From: an uncultured Clostridia bacterium
GTDB lineage: Bacteria; Bacillota; Clostridia; Christensenellales; UBA1242
Direction of reading: 5' to 3'
DNA: 9,831 nucleotides
Assembly (NCBI GenBank): GCA_948434855.1
Contig: CAOJFR010000036.1
Span: 1-9,831, forward strand
Shown here: one piece after another, positions 1-6,318 of the stretch
How positions within the stretch are numbered: position 1 is the first letter of the stretch
Layout: the number at the start of each line of letters is the position of its first letter
Translations under genes and position numbers: made by a program
The notes under the pieces: generated by a model
What the model was told of the DNA's origin: nothing
What the model saw: the letters and a program-made list of their open reading frames with translations, nothing else
Databases searched by the model: none

Positions 1-76
1 AGAATGTCAAATAAAATTTTGCAAAAACGTATAATTTTTTAATTAAATAAAAAAACACAAAAGCATACAAAAATGT

Positions 77-105
77 TTTATAATTTTGTTTTGCTATGTT
101 ATAAT
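77..105 (+). promoter_or_regulatory. Predicted promoter of the methyltransferase pair
   Basis: A TATAAT -10 box at 100-105 is preceded by TG at 97-98, giving an extended -10 (TGTTATAAT). A weak -35 (TTTATA, 77-82, 4 of 6 matches to TTGACA) lies 17 bp upstream. The start codon at 127 follows after a short leader carrying a GGAGGG Shine-Dalgarno at 118-123. Bases 1-76 are very AT-rich and show no gene. Confidence 0.6.
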
Positions 106-126
106 TAAATTGTATATGGAGGGATT

Positions 127-861
127 ATGTCTAACACTCAAATTGATGTAGATTTTGCCAGAGCTTGGGACAACAGCCAAGGCAGTTTTTCTATGAATGT
201 TGCAAACCGCATATTGGAAAAAGCGGAAGAAAATAATATTAAAATTAGTTCAGCCCTAGATATTTGTTGTGGTGCTGCCAACTTATTAAATATTTTTCAT
301 AACAAGGGCATTAGCTGCGTTGGAACTGAAAGCAGACAAGGTATGATTGACTATTCTAAAGAAAAATACCCTGCTATAACTTTTGTTAAAACAGACAAAA
401 TGAGCGAGGTTCCAACAAAAAATAAATATGACCTTATAACCTGCAACCACGACGTTGTGAACTATTTTGAAAACTTTGATGAGTGGAAACAATTTTTTAA
501 GGACTGCGAAAAACACCTTAACAAAAATGGTATGTTTGTTTTTGACTTTTACACAAAAAAGAAACTTGCAAACTGGAACGAAACAACTTTCTTTTCTTCT
601 GAGTGGCTAGACTATATCACAGACGTTAAATCTGGAATTTATGACAAAACCAGAATTATTTATACCTATTATATTAATTATAAAAACTATGTGATTAAAA
701 CTAGAGATATTGTTGTTGAATGCTATTTTGAAAATGGCGAAATTTTGGAGGCTCTTAACAAGGCTGGTTTTAGAAAAGTTATGGTTGTGAATGAAAATTT
801 AGAACCGCTTGAAAACACTGAATATGCCGACAGAATTCACATTGTTGCTATGAAAAAATAA
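127..861 (+). CDS. Class I SAM-dependent methyltransferase (paralogue 1), target unknown
   Basis: This 244-residue protein looks like a cytosolic Rossmann-fold SAM-dependent methyltransferase. Visible signatures are motif I LDICCGAAN (residues 44-52), a probable acidic ribose-binding Glu in GTES (66-69), a motif IV-like stretch YDLITCNHDVVN (101-112), and post-motif segments HLNKNG and FVFDFYTKKKL (about 130-147). The C-terminal strand IHIVAMKK is typical of small-molecule methyltransferases. Motif I deviates from the usual GxG: it reads GAAN where the downstream paralogue keeps GSGN. The start is supported by GGAGGG just upstream and a promoter at 77-105. Its stop codon overlaps the Shine-Dalgarno of the next gene, so the two are co-transcribed and probably translationally coupled. 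The family assignment is firm; the methyl acceptor cannot be read from the sequence. Confidence 0.85.
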   Translation: MSNTQIDVDFARAWDNSQGSFSMNVANRILEKAEENNIKISSALDICCGAANLLNIFHNKGISCVGTESRQGMIDYSKEKYPAITFVKTDKMSEVPTKNKYDLITCNHDVVNYFENFDEWKQFFKDCEKHLNKNGMFVFDFYTKKKLANWNETTFFSSEWLDYITDVKSGIYDKTRIIYTYYINYKNYVIKTRDIVVECYFENGEILEALNKAGFRKVMVVNENLEPLENTEYADRIHIVAMKK

Positions 862-871
862 GGAGAATTTT

Positions 872-1834
872 ATGGACGAAATTTTTAACCAAACAAATCA
901 GCCAATGGAAAATGAATCTGGTTTTGAATCTGATATAGCCAAAAATTTGGAAGAAGTTAACCCTCAACAAACTGAAGCTGAGCTTAATGAATCTGAAGCC
1001 GTTTTTGCACCAAGTGCACCAGAAGCTGAAGAAGAAATTTCACTTAGCGAAGATGCAGATTTTGCTATTGCTTGGAGTGAAAATCAAGGCTCTTATTCTG
1101 AAGGCATTGCAAAAAAAACTCTCAATTTTGCAAAACTTCAGGGGCTTAAAATTAACAGTGTGTTAGACATTTGTTGTGGCTCTGGAAACTTTTTGGCTGA
1201 AATGCAAGCTCATGGAAAAAAATGTACCGGAACTGAAATTTTGGATTCTTATGTTGAATATAACAAAGCCAAGTTTAAAAATATGGACTTTTATAAAACT
1301 GAAGGGCTTTTAGATTTTGACCATCTTGGAACATTTGACCTTATTTCTTGTAACCATGATGTTATAAACTTCCTCCCTACCATTGAGGCTTGGGGCAGAT
1401 TTTTTAGAATGGCTTACAGACACCTTAACAATGGCGGAATTTTGATTTTTGACTATTACACAAAAAGAAAACTTTTTGATTGGAACGAAGTTGTTTATGA
1501 TGAAAATGAAAGGCTTGATTATATTCGCAATATTGTTTCTGACGGCAAGTCAAGCACAACAATTTCTGATATTTATTACATTAGACTTAACCCAGAAACT
1601 TCTCATGAAATTTCTGCAATTGACAGACAATATTCTTTAAACAACTATGACGTTAAGTTTAAAAGAACCGAAAACACCAACACTGAATATTATTTTGAAA
1701 ACTCAGAAATTTTGGACGAAATTAAAAAGGCTGGCTATAGATATTTAATTACAACTGATTCTAACTTTACTCCAATAAAAAGCATTGAAGACCAAAACAG
1801 ACTTCATGTTATTGCAATTAAAAGAGAACAATAA
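872..1834 (+). CDS. Class I SAM-dependent methyltransferase (paralogue 2) with acidic N-terminal extension
   Basis: A 320-residue paralogue of the preceding protein. The shared core starts at DADFAIAW (61-68) and includes motif I LDICCGSGN (98-106), CTGTE (118-122), DLISCNHDVIN (156-166), FDYYTKRKL (193-201), DWNE (203-206), YYFEN and a final LHVIAIKRE. The first 60 residues have no counterpart in paralogue 1. They are rich in Glu/Asp (about 18 acidic against one Lys), with Pro, Ser, Asn and Gln, and are probably disordered. The start at 872 has AGGAG at 861-865, immediately at the upstream stop, and only 10 bp separate the genes. No separate promoter is visible. The pair looks like a tandem duplication followed by divergence. 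The methyl acceptor is unknown. Confidence 0.85.
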   Translation: MDEIFNQTNQPMENESGFESDIAKNLEEVNPQQTEAELNESEAVFAPSAPEAEEEISLSEDADFAIAWSENQGSYSEGIAKKTLNFAKLQGLKINSVLDICCGSGNFLAEMQAHGKKCTGTEILDSYVEYNKAKFKNMDFYKTEGLLDFDHLGTFDLISCNHDVINFLPTIEAWGRFFRMAYRHLNNGGILIFDYYTKRKLFDWNEVVYDENERLDYIRNIVSDGKSSTTISDIYYIRLNPETSHEISAIDRQYSLNNYDVKFKRTENTNTEYYFENSEILDEIKKAGYRYLITTDSNFTPIKSIEDQNRLHVIAIKREQ

Positions 1835-1845
1835 TTTTGCAATTT

Positions 1846-1873
1846 AAAAAGAGCCAACATGGCTCTTTTTTTT
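1846..1873 (+). terminator. Rho-independent terminator of the methyltransferase pair
   Basis: The stem AAAAAGAGCC (1846-1855) pairs perfectly with GGCTCTTTTT (1861-1870) around the loop AACAT, and the T-run continues to 1873. It begins 12 bp after the stop codon of the second methyltransferase. The A-run on the 5' side means it could also act on transcripts from the right. Confidence 0.88.
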
Positions 1874-1942
1874 ATAACATTATTAAATTTATCTTTAAAA
1901 ATTTTATTTATAACAGCTTTTATATAACAAAAATATAACATT

Positions 1943-2107
1943 TTTATAACAAGTTTATAACAAGTTTATGACAAGTTTATAACATCTTTATAACAAGTTT
2001 ATAACATCTTTATAACAAGTTTATAACAACTTTATAACAAGTTTATAACAACTTTATAACAAGTTTATGACAACTTTATAACAAGTTTATGACAACTTTA
2101 TAACAAG
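1943..2107. repeat. 15-copy 11-bp tandem array with 22-bp higher-order duplications
   Basis: Fifteen consecutive 11-bp units occur without any insertion or deletion. The consensus is TTTATAACAAG, and variation is confined to A/G at position 6 and the last two bases (AG, TC, AC). Units 1-3 are TTTATAACAAG twice and TTTATGACAAG. Units 4-15 are six 22-bp dimers in three identical pairs. Every dimer ends in TTTATAACAAG; the first half is TTTATAACATC in two dimers (1987 boundary series from 1976), TTTATAACAAC in two (from 2020), and TTTATGACAAC in two (from 2064). Degenerate copies extend left to about 1871. The period is close to one helical turn, so one face of the DNA would carry each unit. It could be a protein-binding array, an iteron-like element or a simple satellite; the sequence alone does not decide. 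Confidence 0.95.
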
Positions 2108-2134
2108 TTGAGATTTATTTTTATAAATTTGCAC

Positions 2135-2186
2135 AAAAAAATGAGACTAATCTTTACCTTAAAAAAGTTAAATGTCTCATTTTTTT
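2135..2186 (-). terminator. Terminator downstream of pyrG, possibly bidirectional
   Basis: A perfect 13-bp inverted repeat has arms AAAAAAATGAGAC (2135-2147) and GTCTCATTTTTTT (2174-2186), separated by a 26-nt loop. Read from the minus strand it follows the pyrG stop by about 20 bp and ends in a U-run. Read from the plus strand it also ends in a T-run, so it may stop transcription from both sides. The loop is longer than usual, which lowers certainty about efficiency. Confidence 0.78.
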
Positions 2187-2207
2187 ATTATTATTTTTTT
2201 CACTAAT

Positions 2208-3812
2208 TTATCTTACTGATTTTGCAGTGTTGATAAAGCCAAGGAATAATGGATGTGGCTTGTTTGGACGTGACTGATATTCTGGCTCATATATGCAGGC
2301 AATAAAGAACGGATGACTTGGAAGCTCTACAAGCTCAATAAGTTTGGTTTCTGGATTCATTCCAACCAGCTTTAAGCCTTCTTTTTCAAACTGCTCTGAA
2401 TATTTTGTGTTAAACTCAAATCTATGTCTATGGCGTTCTAAAACAACTTCTGCCCCATAGAGTTTTGCTGAATTTGAATTTGGGTCTAAAGCACACTTAT
2501 GTGCACCTAAGCGAACAGTTTTTGAACCCATTGCAAGTTTCTTTTGCTCTTCCATTATATCTATAACTGGATAATCTGTGTTTGGGTCAAACTCTGTGCT
2601 ATTTGCTCCGCCAAAGGCAAGCATATTTCTTGCAAACTCAACCACTGCTAGTTGCATTCCTACGCCAATGCCAAGATATGGAATTTTATATTCACGAGCA
2701 TATTTTATTGCTAAAATCATGCCGTTAATCCCTTTGCTTCCCCAGCCCGGTGGAACAATGATTCCCTTTGCACCCCTAAGCATTTTATCTACGCCATACT
2801 CTTCTATATCTTCTGCATCAACAAGCTCTATTTTTGCCTTAACCTTATTGTATATGCACGCATGCTCTATTGCAGCTTCTATTGAATGATAGGCATCTGG
2901 AACCTTTGTGTATTTGCCAACAATGCAAATTTTGAGTTCTGGATAATTCTCTTTATAATTATTAACCATAAGCTGCCAAGATGTGAGATCTGCTTTTGGA
3001 AGGTTTAGCTTAAACTTTTTAACTATAAGCTCATCTAAGCCCTCTTTTTGCAAAATGATTGGAAGCTCATATACTGTTTCTAAATCTTTATCTTGAATAA
3101 CACACTCTGGACCACTAAGCAAACATCTTGAAGCTATTCTCTTTTTTGTTTCAAGCGAAATATTTAAGTTTTTTATTGTTCTACAAATAACTGCATCTGG
3201 AACAATGCCAAACGATGTTAGTTTTTCAACTGAAGTTTGAACTGACTGAACTTTTGTTTCTCCAGTGGCTGGCATATATGGAAGCCATTCTGTGTGCATT
3301 ACAAACACACTATCTTCTCCCTTATCAAGCTTTAGCTGTCTGATTGCCCTGTAGTATATTCCAGAATCATAGTCATTGATTGTTCCACCAATTTCTATTA
3401 TTACAACATCGGTTTCTGGAGCATCTAATGCAAGCATGAAGTTTGTGACTTCGTTTGTTATGTCTGGCACAACCTGAACTGTTGCACCAACATATTTTCC
3501 TAGTCTTTCTTTATTGATTACTGAAGAATATACTCTGCCTGCTGTTATGTTGTTAATCTTGCCAAAGTTTTCATCTAAAAATCTTTCATAGTGACCAAGG
3601 TCTAGGTCGGTTTCTCCGCCATCCTCTGTGACAAAAACCTCGCCATGTTGATATGGACTCATTGTGCTTGGGTCTACATTTAAATATTGATCAAACTTTT
3701 GCATGGTTACTTTTAAACCACGATTTTTTAAAAGCCTTCCCAGTGCAGCACTGACAGTTCCCTTTCCTATATTTGAAACTATTCCGCCAGTGACAACAAC
3801 ATATTTACTCAT
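2208..3812 (-). CDS. pyrG: CTP synthase homologue with an inactivated glutaminase domain
   Basis: The 534 residues align along the whole CTP synthase family (UTP + ATP + ammonia or glutamine to CTP; E. coli PyrG is 545 residues). The synthetase half keeps the ATP loop TGGIVSNIGKG (K17), NVDPSTMSP, QHGEVFVTEDGGETDLDLGHYERF (written here in part; D71 and E140 match the Mg ligands) and KERLGKYVGATVQ. The glutaminase half starts near residue 295. The family nucleophile motif GICLGMQ reads GIGVGMQ (G383 replaces Cys), the HPEF motif reads EPEY (E509 replaces His; E511 keeps the Glu), and PGGFG reads PPGWG. NSTEF and RHRHRFEF are kept. The UTP motif KTKPTQ reads KVQSVQ (187-192), and GDIES reads NDYDS. 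I infer ammonia-dependent activity or a changed role. The start has GGAGA at 3819-3823. A promoter lies at 3844-3872. A second, canonical pyrG elsewhere in the genome cannot be excluded. Confidence 0.9.
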   Translation of the reverse strand: MSKYVVVTGGIVSNIGKGTVSAALGRLLKNRGLKVTMQKFDQYLNVDPSTMSPYQHGEVFVTEDGGETDLDLGHYERFLDENFGKINNITAGRVYSSVINKERLGKYVGATVQVVPDITNEVTNFMLALDAPETDVVIIEIGGTINDYDSGIYYRAIRQLKLDKGEDSVFVMHTEWLPYMPATGETKVQSVQTSVEKLTSFGIVPDAVICRTIKNLNISLETKKRIASRCLLSGPECVIQDKDLETVYELPIILQKEGLDELIVKKFKLNLPKADLTSWQLMVNNYKENYPELKICIVGKYTKVPDAYHSIEAAIEHACIYNKVKAKIELVDAEDIEEYGVDKMLRGAKGIIVPPGWGSKGINGMILAIKYAREYKIPYLGIGVGMQLAVVEFARNMLAFGGANSTEFDPNTDYPVIDIMEEQKKLAMGSKTVRLGAHKCALDPNSNSAKLYGAEVVLERHRHRFEFNTKYSEQFEKEGLKLVGMNPETKLIELVELPSHPFFIACIYEPEYQSRPNKPHPLFLGFINTAKSVR

Positions 3813-3843
3813 AAATTTTCTCCATTTTTGTTTTTACTATTTT

Positions 3844-3872
3844 ATTATAGATAATTTCAGTTTCTTGGTCAA
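3844..3872 (-). promoter_or_regulatory. Predicted promoter of the CTP synthase homologue
   Basis: On the minus strand, TTGACC (3867-3872) and a perfect TATAAT (3844-3849) are separated by 17 bp. The predicted start is near 3837, leaving a leader of only about 25 nt to the ATG at 3812. The leader has no initial G-run and no attenuator hairpin, so the CTP-sensing reiterative-transcription attenuation known for Bacillus pyrG is not evident here. Confidence 0.72.
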
Positions 3873-3892
3873 TTAAAATTTGTGTCTTGACC
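3867..3892. repeat. Inverted repeat overlapping the pyrG -35 box
   Basis: GGTCAA (3867-3872) and TTGACC (3887-3892) form a perfect 6-bp inverted repeat with a 14-bp AT-rich spacer. The left arm is exactly the -35 box of the pyrG promoter on the minus strand. It lacks a following U-run, so it is not a typical terminator of the upstream kinase gene. An operator for a dimeric regulator is possible, but a 6-bp match in AT-rich DNA may be chance. Confidence 0.35.
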
Positions 3893-3915
3893 TTTAAATT
3901 GCAGATTTTTAGCAT

Positions 3916-4467
3916 TTATTTTTGTTTTTCAACATATTCTCTGTATGCACTCATTATTTTTTCGCCTGTTTCTTCAATTGTTAGATTGGTTGTGTTTAAC
4001 ACTAAATCATAAGACTTTGGATTGCAATTATTTATGCCATAAATCATCATATATCTTTCATTTTCTAGATTCCAACGCTCGTTAAGCGATGCCCTTGCTT
4101 CTTCTCTTGAAAGTTTTACAATTTCATCTGTTCTTCCAGAATTTATCAATCTGCTAATTTGCTCTTCTTCATCAATATCCAAAAACACCTTAAAAGACTT
4201 TGGTATGAAATGCCAAGCTGTTCTGCTGTCAAAAATTATGTTTTTATTTAAATCTCTTTTACCAATTCTTTCAATCTCTTCATCGCAAAGCTTGTCTATT
4301 GAAATGTCTTTTTTTCTATTTAGTTCTAAAATATCTATTCCTCTTTCTGTTGCTATTTTTCTGAAAAGCTCGCCACCAGAAAACTTTGTAAAATCATAAT
4401 TTTTAAGAATGTATGCTACGGCTTCACCCTTTCCGCTGCATGGCTTGCCTGTGATTGTTATAATCAT
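3916..4467 (-). CDS. Cytidylate kinase-like P-loop NMP kinase
   Basis: The 183-residue protein is a small P-loop kinase. The Walker A loop GKPCSGKG is at residues 7-14. FSGGELFRKIATERG (29-43) fits the nucleotide-monophosphate binding segment, FDSRTAW (79-85) is a second conserved site, and ERYMMIYGI (137-145) followed by YDLVLNTT (153-160) closes the fold. This order resembles the short archaeal-type CMP kinase (about 180 residues) more than the 220-residue bacterial Cmk. CMP phosphorylation to CDP is therefore the best guess, and it fits the neighbouring CTP synthase homologue. The start overlaps the pepF stop by 4 bp (ATGA) and has AAGGAG upstream, so it is translated with pepF. No clear terminator follows, so some transcripts may run into pyrG. 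Substrate specificity is inferred; another small-metabolite kinase is possible. Confidence 0.75.
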   Translation of the reverse strand: MIITITGKPCSGKGEAVAYILKNYDFTKFSGGELFRKIATERGIDILELNRKKDISIDKLCDEEIERIGKRDLNKNIIFDSRTAWHFIPKSFKVFLDIDEEEQISRLINSGRTDEIVKLSREEARASLNERWNLENERYMMIYGINNCNPKSYDLVLNTTNLTIEETGEKIMSAYREYVEKQK

Positions 4468-6233
4468 ATTTTCTCCTTCATAAGTGATTTTAATTCATTT
4501 AAATATTTTTCAAATAAATTGAATGCAAAGCTATAGGTCTCTTCACTATTAATGTCTATTTCTGCCCTAAGCAATGACTGCTGTGGTGGAAGCGACCCGC
4601 CAAGGCTTAAAAAGTTTTTATACTTTTCTCTATACTCTCCACTTTTGTCATTTATAATTTTATTTGCAACTGCAGATGCTGCAATGAAACCCGTTGAATA
4701 TTTATATAAATAATAGTCTCTGAAAATATGCGACTTTCTTTGCCAATCATATTCATAGCCTTTTGTGAGCACTACGCTGTCACCAAAATATTTATCACAC
4801 AATGATACAAATTTTTTATTTAGGTCTGTTGCAGTTATTACTCCGCCCTGCCACAAACTATCATGAGCATATTGCTCAAACTCTGCAAGCATTGTTGAGT
4901 TGAAAACATTTAAATAAAATGTTCCAAGAAAATCACAAATTATCTGCATTTTTTTGCGAGCGTTTTTCTCCTTTTTAAGCAGATGATTCGTTAGCAAAAT
5001 TTCGTTTGTGAGCGATGCAACTTCTGCAACAAAAATTGTGTAGTCTGCCTTTGGATATGGCTGAGCAGCACACGAATAATATGAATGCATTGCGTGACCA
5101 AACTCGTGTGCAATGGCACTCTTCCAATAGGCTGTGCCATCATAGTTTAGAAGTATGTATGGATGACAAGTGTAATTGCTTATTGTGTAGCCACCACTTG
5201 CCTTATTTTCTCTTGGAAATGCATCTATCCAGCCATCGTTTAGTGCCTTATCAAACATTTCTTGATAGTCTGAGCCAAGCAGCGAAAATGACGACCTTAT
5301 GTCACTTATTGCAGATTCGTAATCTTCTGAAATGGTCTTTCCCTTTAATGAGGCACTTATGTCACTGGTGTAAAAAGAATTTTGCTTTAAAATTTGTTTT
5401 TTTAGTCTGAAAAACTCCCTTAATAGCTCCACCTTTTTGCTGACATATTCAATGTTTTTTAGCATGATGCTGCTTTCAACTTCTTCGTAGTAGGTTTCCA
5501 TTTCTAAACAGGAACTAAAGCCCCTTAAAGCTGCAACAAAATTGTTGTGCTTTATATGAGAAATGTATAGCCCTGCATAGGTCATGTTTAGCTTGCCATA
5601 TTCTGCAAGATAGGTTTCCATGACCTTTTTTCTGAACTTTTGATTTTCACTTTTAAGCAGCAAATTATAGTTGCCCGTTGAAAGCTTAATTTCTTCTCCC
5701 TTATCCGTGACAACTGTGCCATGATTCATTTCTATGTCGCTTAACATATCATAAATTTCATCTGACATTGAAAAGCCTGAAATTGTGGCAAGCATTGACT
5801 CTTTTTCTTCAGGAAGTGTATGTTTTTTGCTTCTTAGCAAATAGTCTATTGTTCTGCTATATGCCTGAAAATCTGGTTCTCTTTTTAAGCCATTTAAAAA
5901 CTTTTCGCTTAAGCTTGCAAGCTCTGGCTTTACAAAAGAAAGTTTTTCTGACAACTTAACAAAAAAGTTGTTTATTAGGGCATGATTTTTTGATGCAAGC
6001 TCATCTTTTGCATTATCATCATGCTTTGTATGCACATATACTGCCATTTTTTCTAGAATTAGCGAGAACTTTTCATCGGTTTGAAAATATCTTTTTAATG
6101 TTTTTTTATCCGCTTTTTTTAGCTTACCCTTAAACTTGCAAAGCGTTTCTAGCAGTGTCTTTGTTTCTTCAAGGTCGCTAAGCAAATCTTCATTTGAGCT
6201 ATATAAATCACACAAATTCCACTTGGTTTGCAT
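4464..6233 (-). CDS. pepF: Oligoendopeptidase F, M3 family zinc metallopeptidase
   Basis: PepF is a cytosolic zinc endopeptidase that cuts oligopeptides; 589 residues is close to the family's roughly 600. The zinc site HEFGH lies at residues 376-380 (H376, E377, H380), and VAEVASLTNE supplies the third ligand, E404. The N-terminus WNLCDLYSS is a family hallmark (usually W-x-L-x-D-L), as is the region ISNYTCHPYILLNYDG before the active site. I chose the ATG at 6231-6233 because AGGAG lies 7 bp upstream. The frame stays open to an ATG at 6284, but that would add 17 residues that start inside the promoter and have no ribosome binding site. The gene ends in a 4-bp overlap with the CMP-kinase-like gene, making a two-gene operon. 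No signal peptide is visible. Confidence 0.93.
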   Translation of the reverse strand: MQTKWNLCDLYSSNEDLLSDLEETKTLLETLCKFKGKLKKADKKTLKRYFQTDEKFSLILEKMAVYVHTKHDDNAKDELASKNHALINNFFVKLSEKLSFVKPELASLSEKFLNGLKREPDFQAYSRTIDYLLRSKKHTLPEEKESMLATISGFSMSDEIYDMLSDIEMNHGTVVTDKGEEIKLSTGNYNLLLKSENQKFRKKVMETYLAEYGKLNMTYAGLYISHIKHNNFVAALRGFSSCLEMETYYEEVESSIMLKNIEYVSKKVELLREFFRLKKQILKQNSFYTSDISASLKGKTISEDYESAISDIRSSFSLLGSDYQEMFDKALNDGWIDAFPRENKASGGYTISNYTCHPYILLNYDGTAYWKSAIAHEFGHAMHSYYSCAAQPYPKADYTIFVAEVASLTNEILLTNHLLKKEKNARKKMQIICDFLGTFYLNVFNSTMLAEFEQYAHDSLWQGGVITATDLNKKFVSLCDKYFGDSVVLTKGYEYDWQRKSHIFRDYYLYKYSTGFIAASAVANKIINDKSGEYREKYKNFLSLGGSLPPQQSLLRAEIDINSEETYSFAFNLFEKYLNELKSLMKEKI

Positions 6234-6254
6234 TGAATTTCTCCTATTATAAGC

Positions 6255-6284
6255 AGTATACTCTATTTTTGTTATTATTGTCAA
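6255..6284 (-). promoter_or_regulatory. Predicted promoter of the pepF-kinase operon
   Basis: On the minus strand a perfect TTGACA (6279-6284) and TATACT (6255-6260) are 18 bp apart. A second perfect TATAAT lies at 6246-6251, just before the Shine-Dalgarno, and is probably too close to serve as the main -10. The -35 box directly adjoins the terminator of the upstream DUF378 gene. This promoter decides the pepF start in favour of the internal Met. Confidence 0.78.
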
Positions 6285-6315
6285 AACAAAAAGATAGGAT
6301 ACTTCTCCTATCTTT
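6281..6315 (-). terminator. Rho-independent terminator of the DUF378 gene
   Basis: A 10-bp perfect stem, AAAGATAGGA on one arm (6290-6299 and 6306-6315), encloses a 6-nt loop. On the minus strand it is followed by TTGTTTTGA. It lies 3 bp past the DUF378 stop codon. Confidence 0.85.
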
Positions 6316-6318
6316 AAG

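Larger units (their letters stand above)
1835..2207. other. Gene-free convergent intergenic region
   Basis: These 373 bp separate the plus-strand methyltransferase pair from minus-strand pyrG. In order they hold a terminator (1846-1873), degenerate copies of an 11-bp unit (for example 1871-1881 and 1907-1917), the perfect 15-copy array (1943-2107), and a long hairpin terminator (2135-2186). No open reading frame with a ribosome binding site is present, and the 11-bp period brings TAA stops into the array. Confidence 0.85.

Noticed and set aside
286..516. Minus-strand 76-codon open frame opposite methyltransferase 1
   Set aside because: No upstream Shine-Dalgarno or promoter, and the sense strand codes for a clear methyltransferase.
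1871..2107. CRISPR array
   Set aside because: The 11-bp units are contiguous without spacers and are too short for CRISPR repeats; no cas gene is nearby.
1943..2107. Replication origin with DnaA boxes or iterons
   Set aside because: TTTATAACAAG does not match the TTATNCACA DnaA box, no dnaA or rep gene is present, and the neighbours are ordinary chromosomal genes.
2208..3812. pyrG as a pseudogene
   Set aside because: The frame is intact over full family length with promoter, ribosome binding site and terminator, and the ATP and Mg residues are conserved; the losses are confined to specific catalytic and substrate positions.
5015..5410. Plus-strand 131-codon open frame opposite pepF
   Set aside because: It is a shadow of the pepF active-site region with Cys/His/Leu-rich content that follows from the antisense codons.
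6234..6284. Upstream start codon for pepF adding 17 residues
   Set aside because: It lies within the TTGACA/TATACT promoter and has no Shine-Dalgarno, whereas the Met at 6233 has AGGAG and gives the usual PepF N-terminus.
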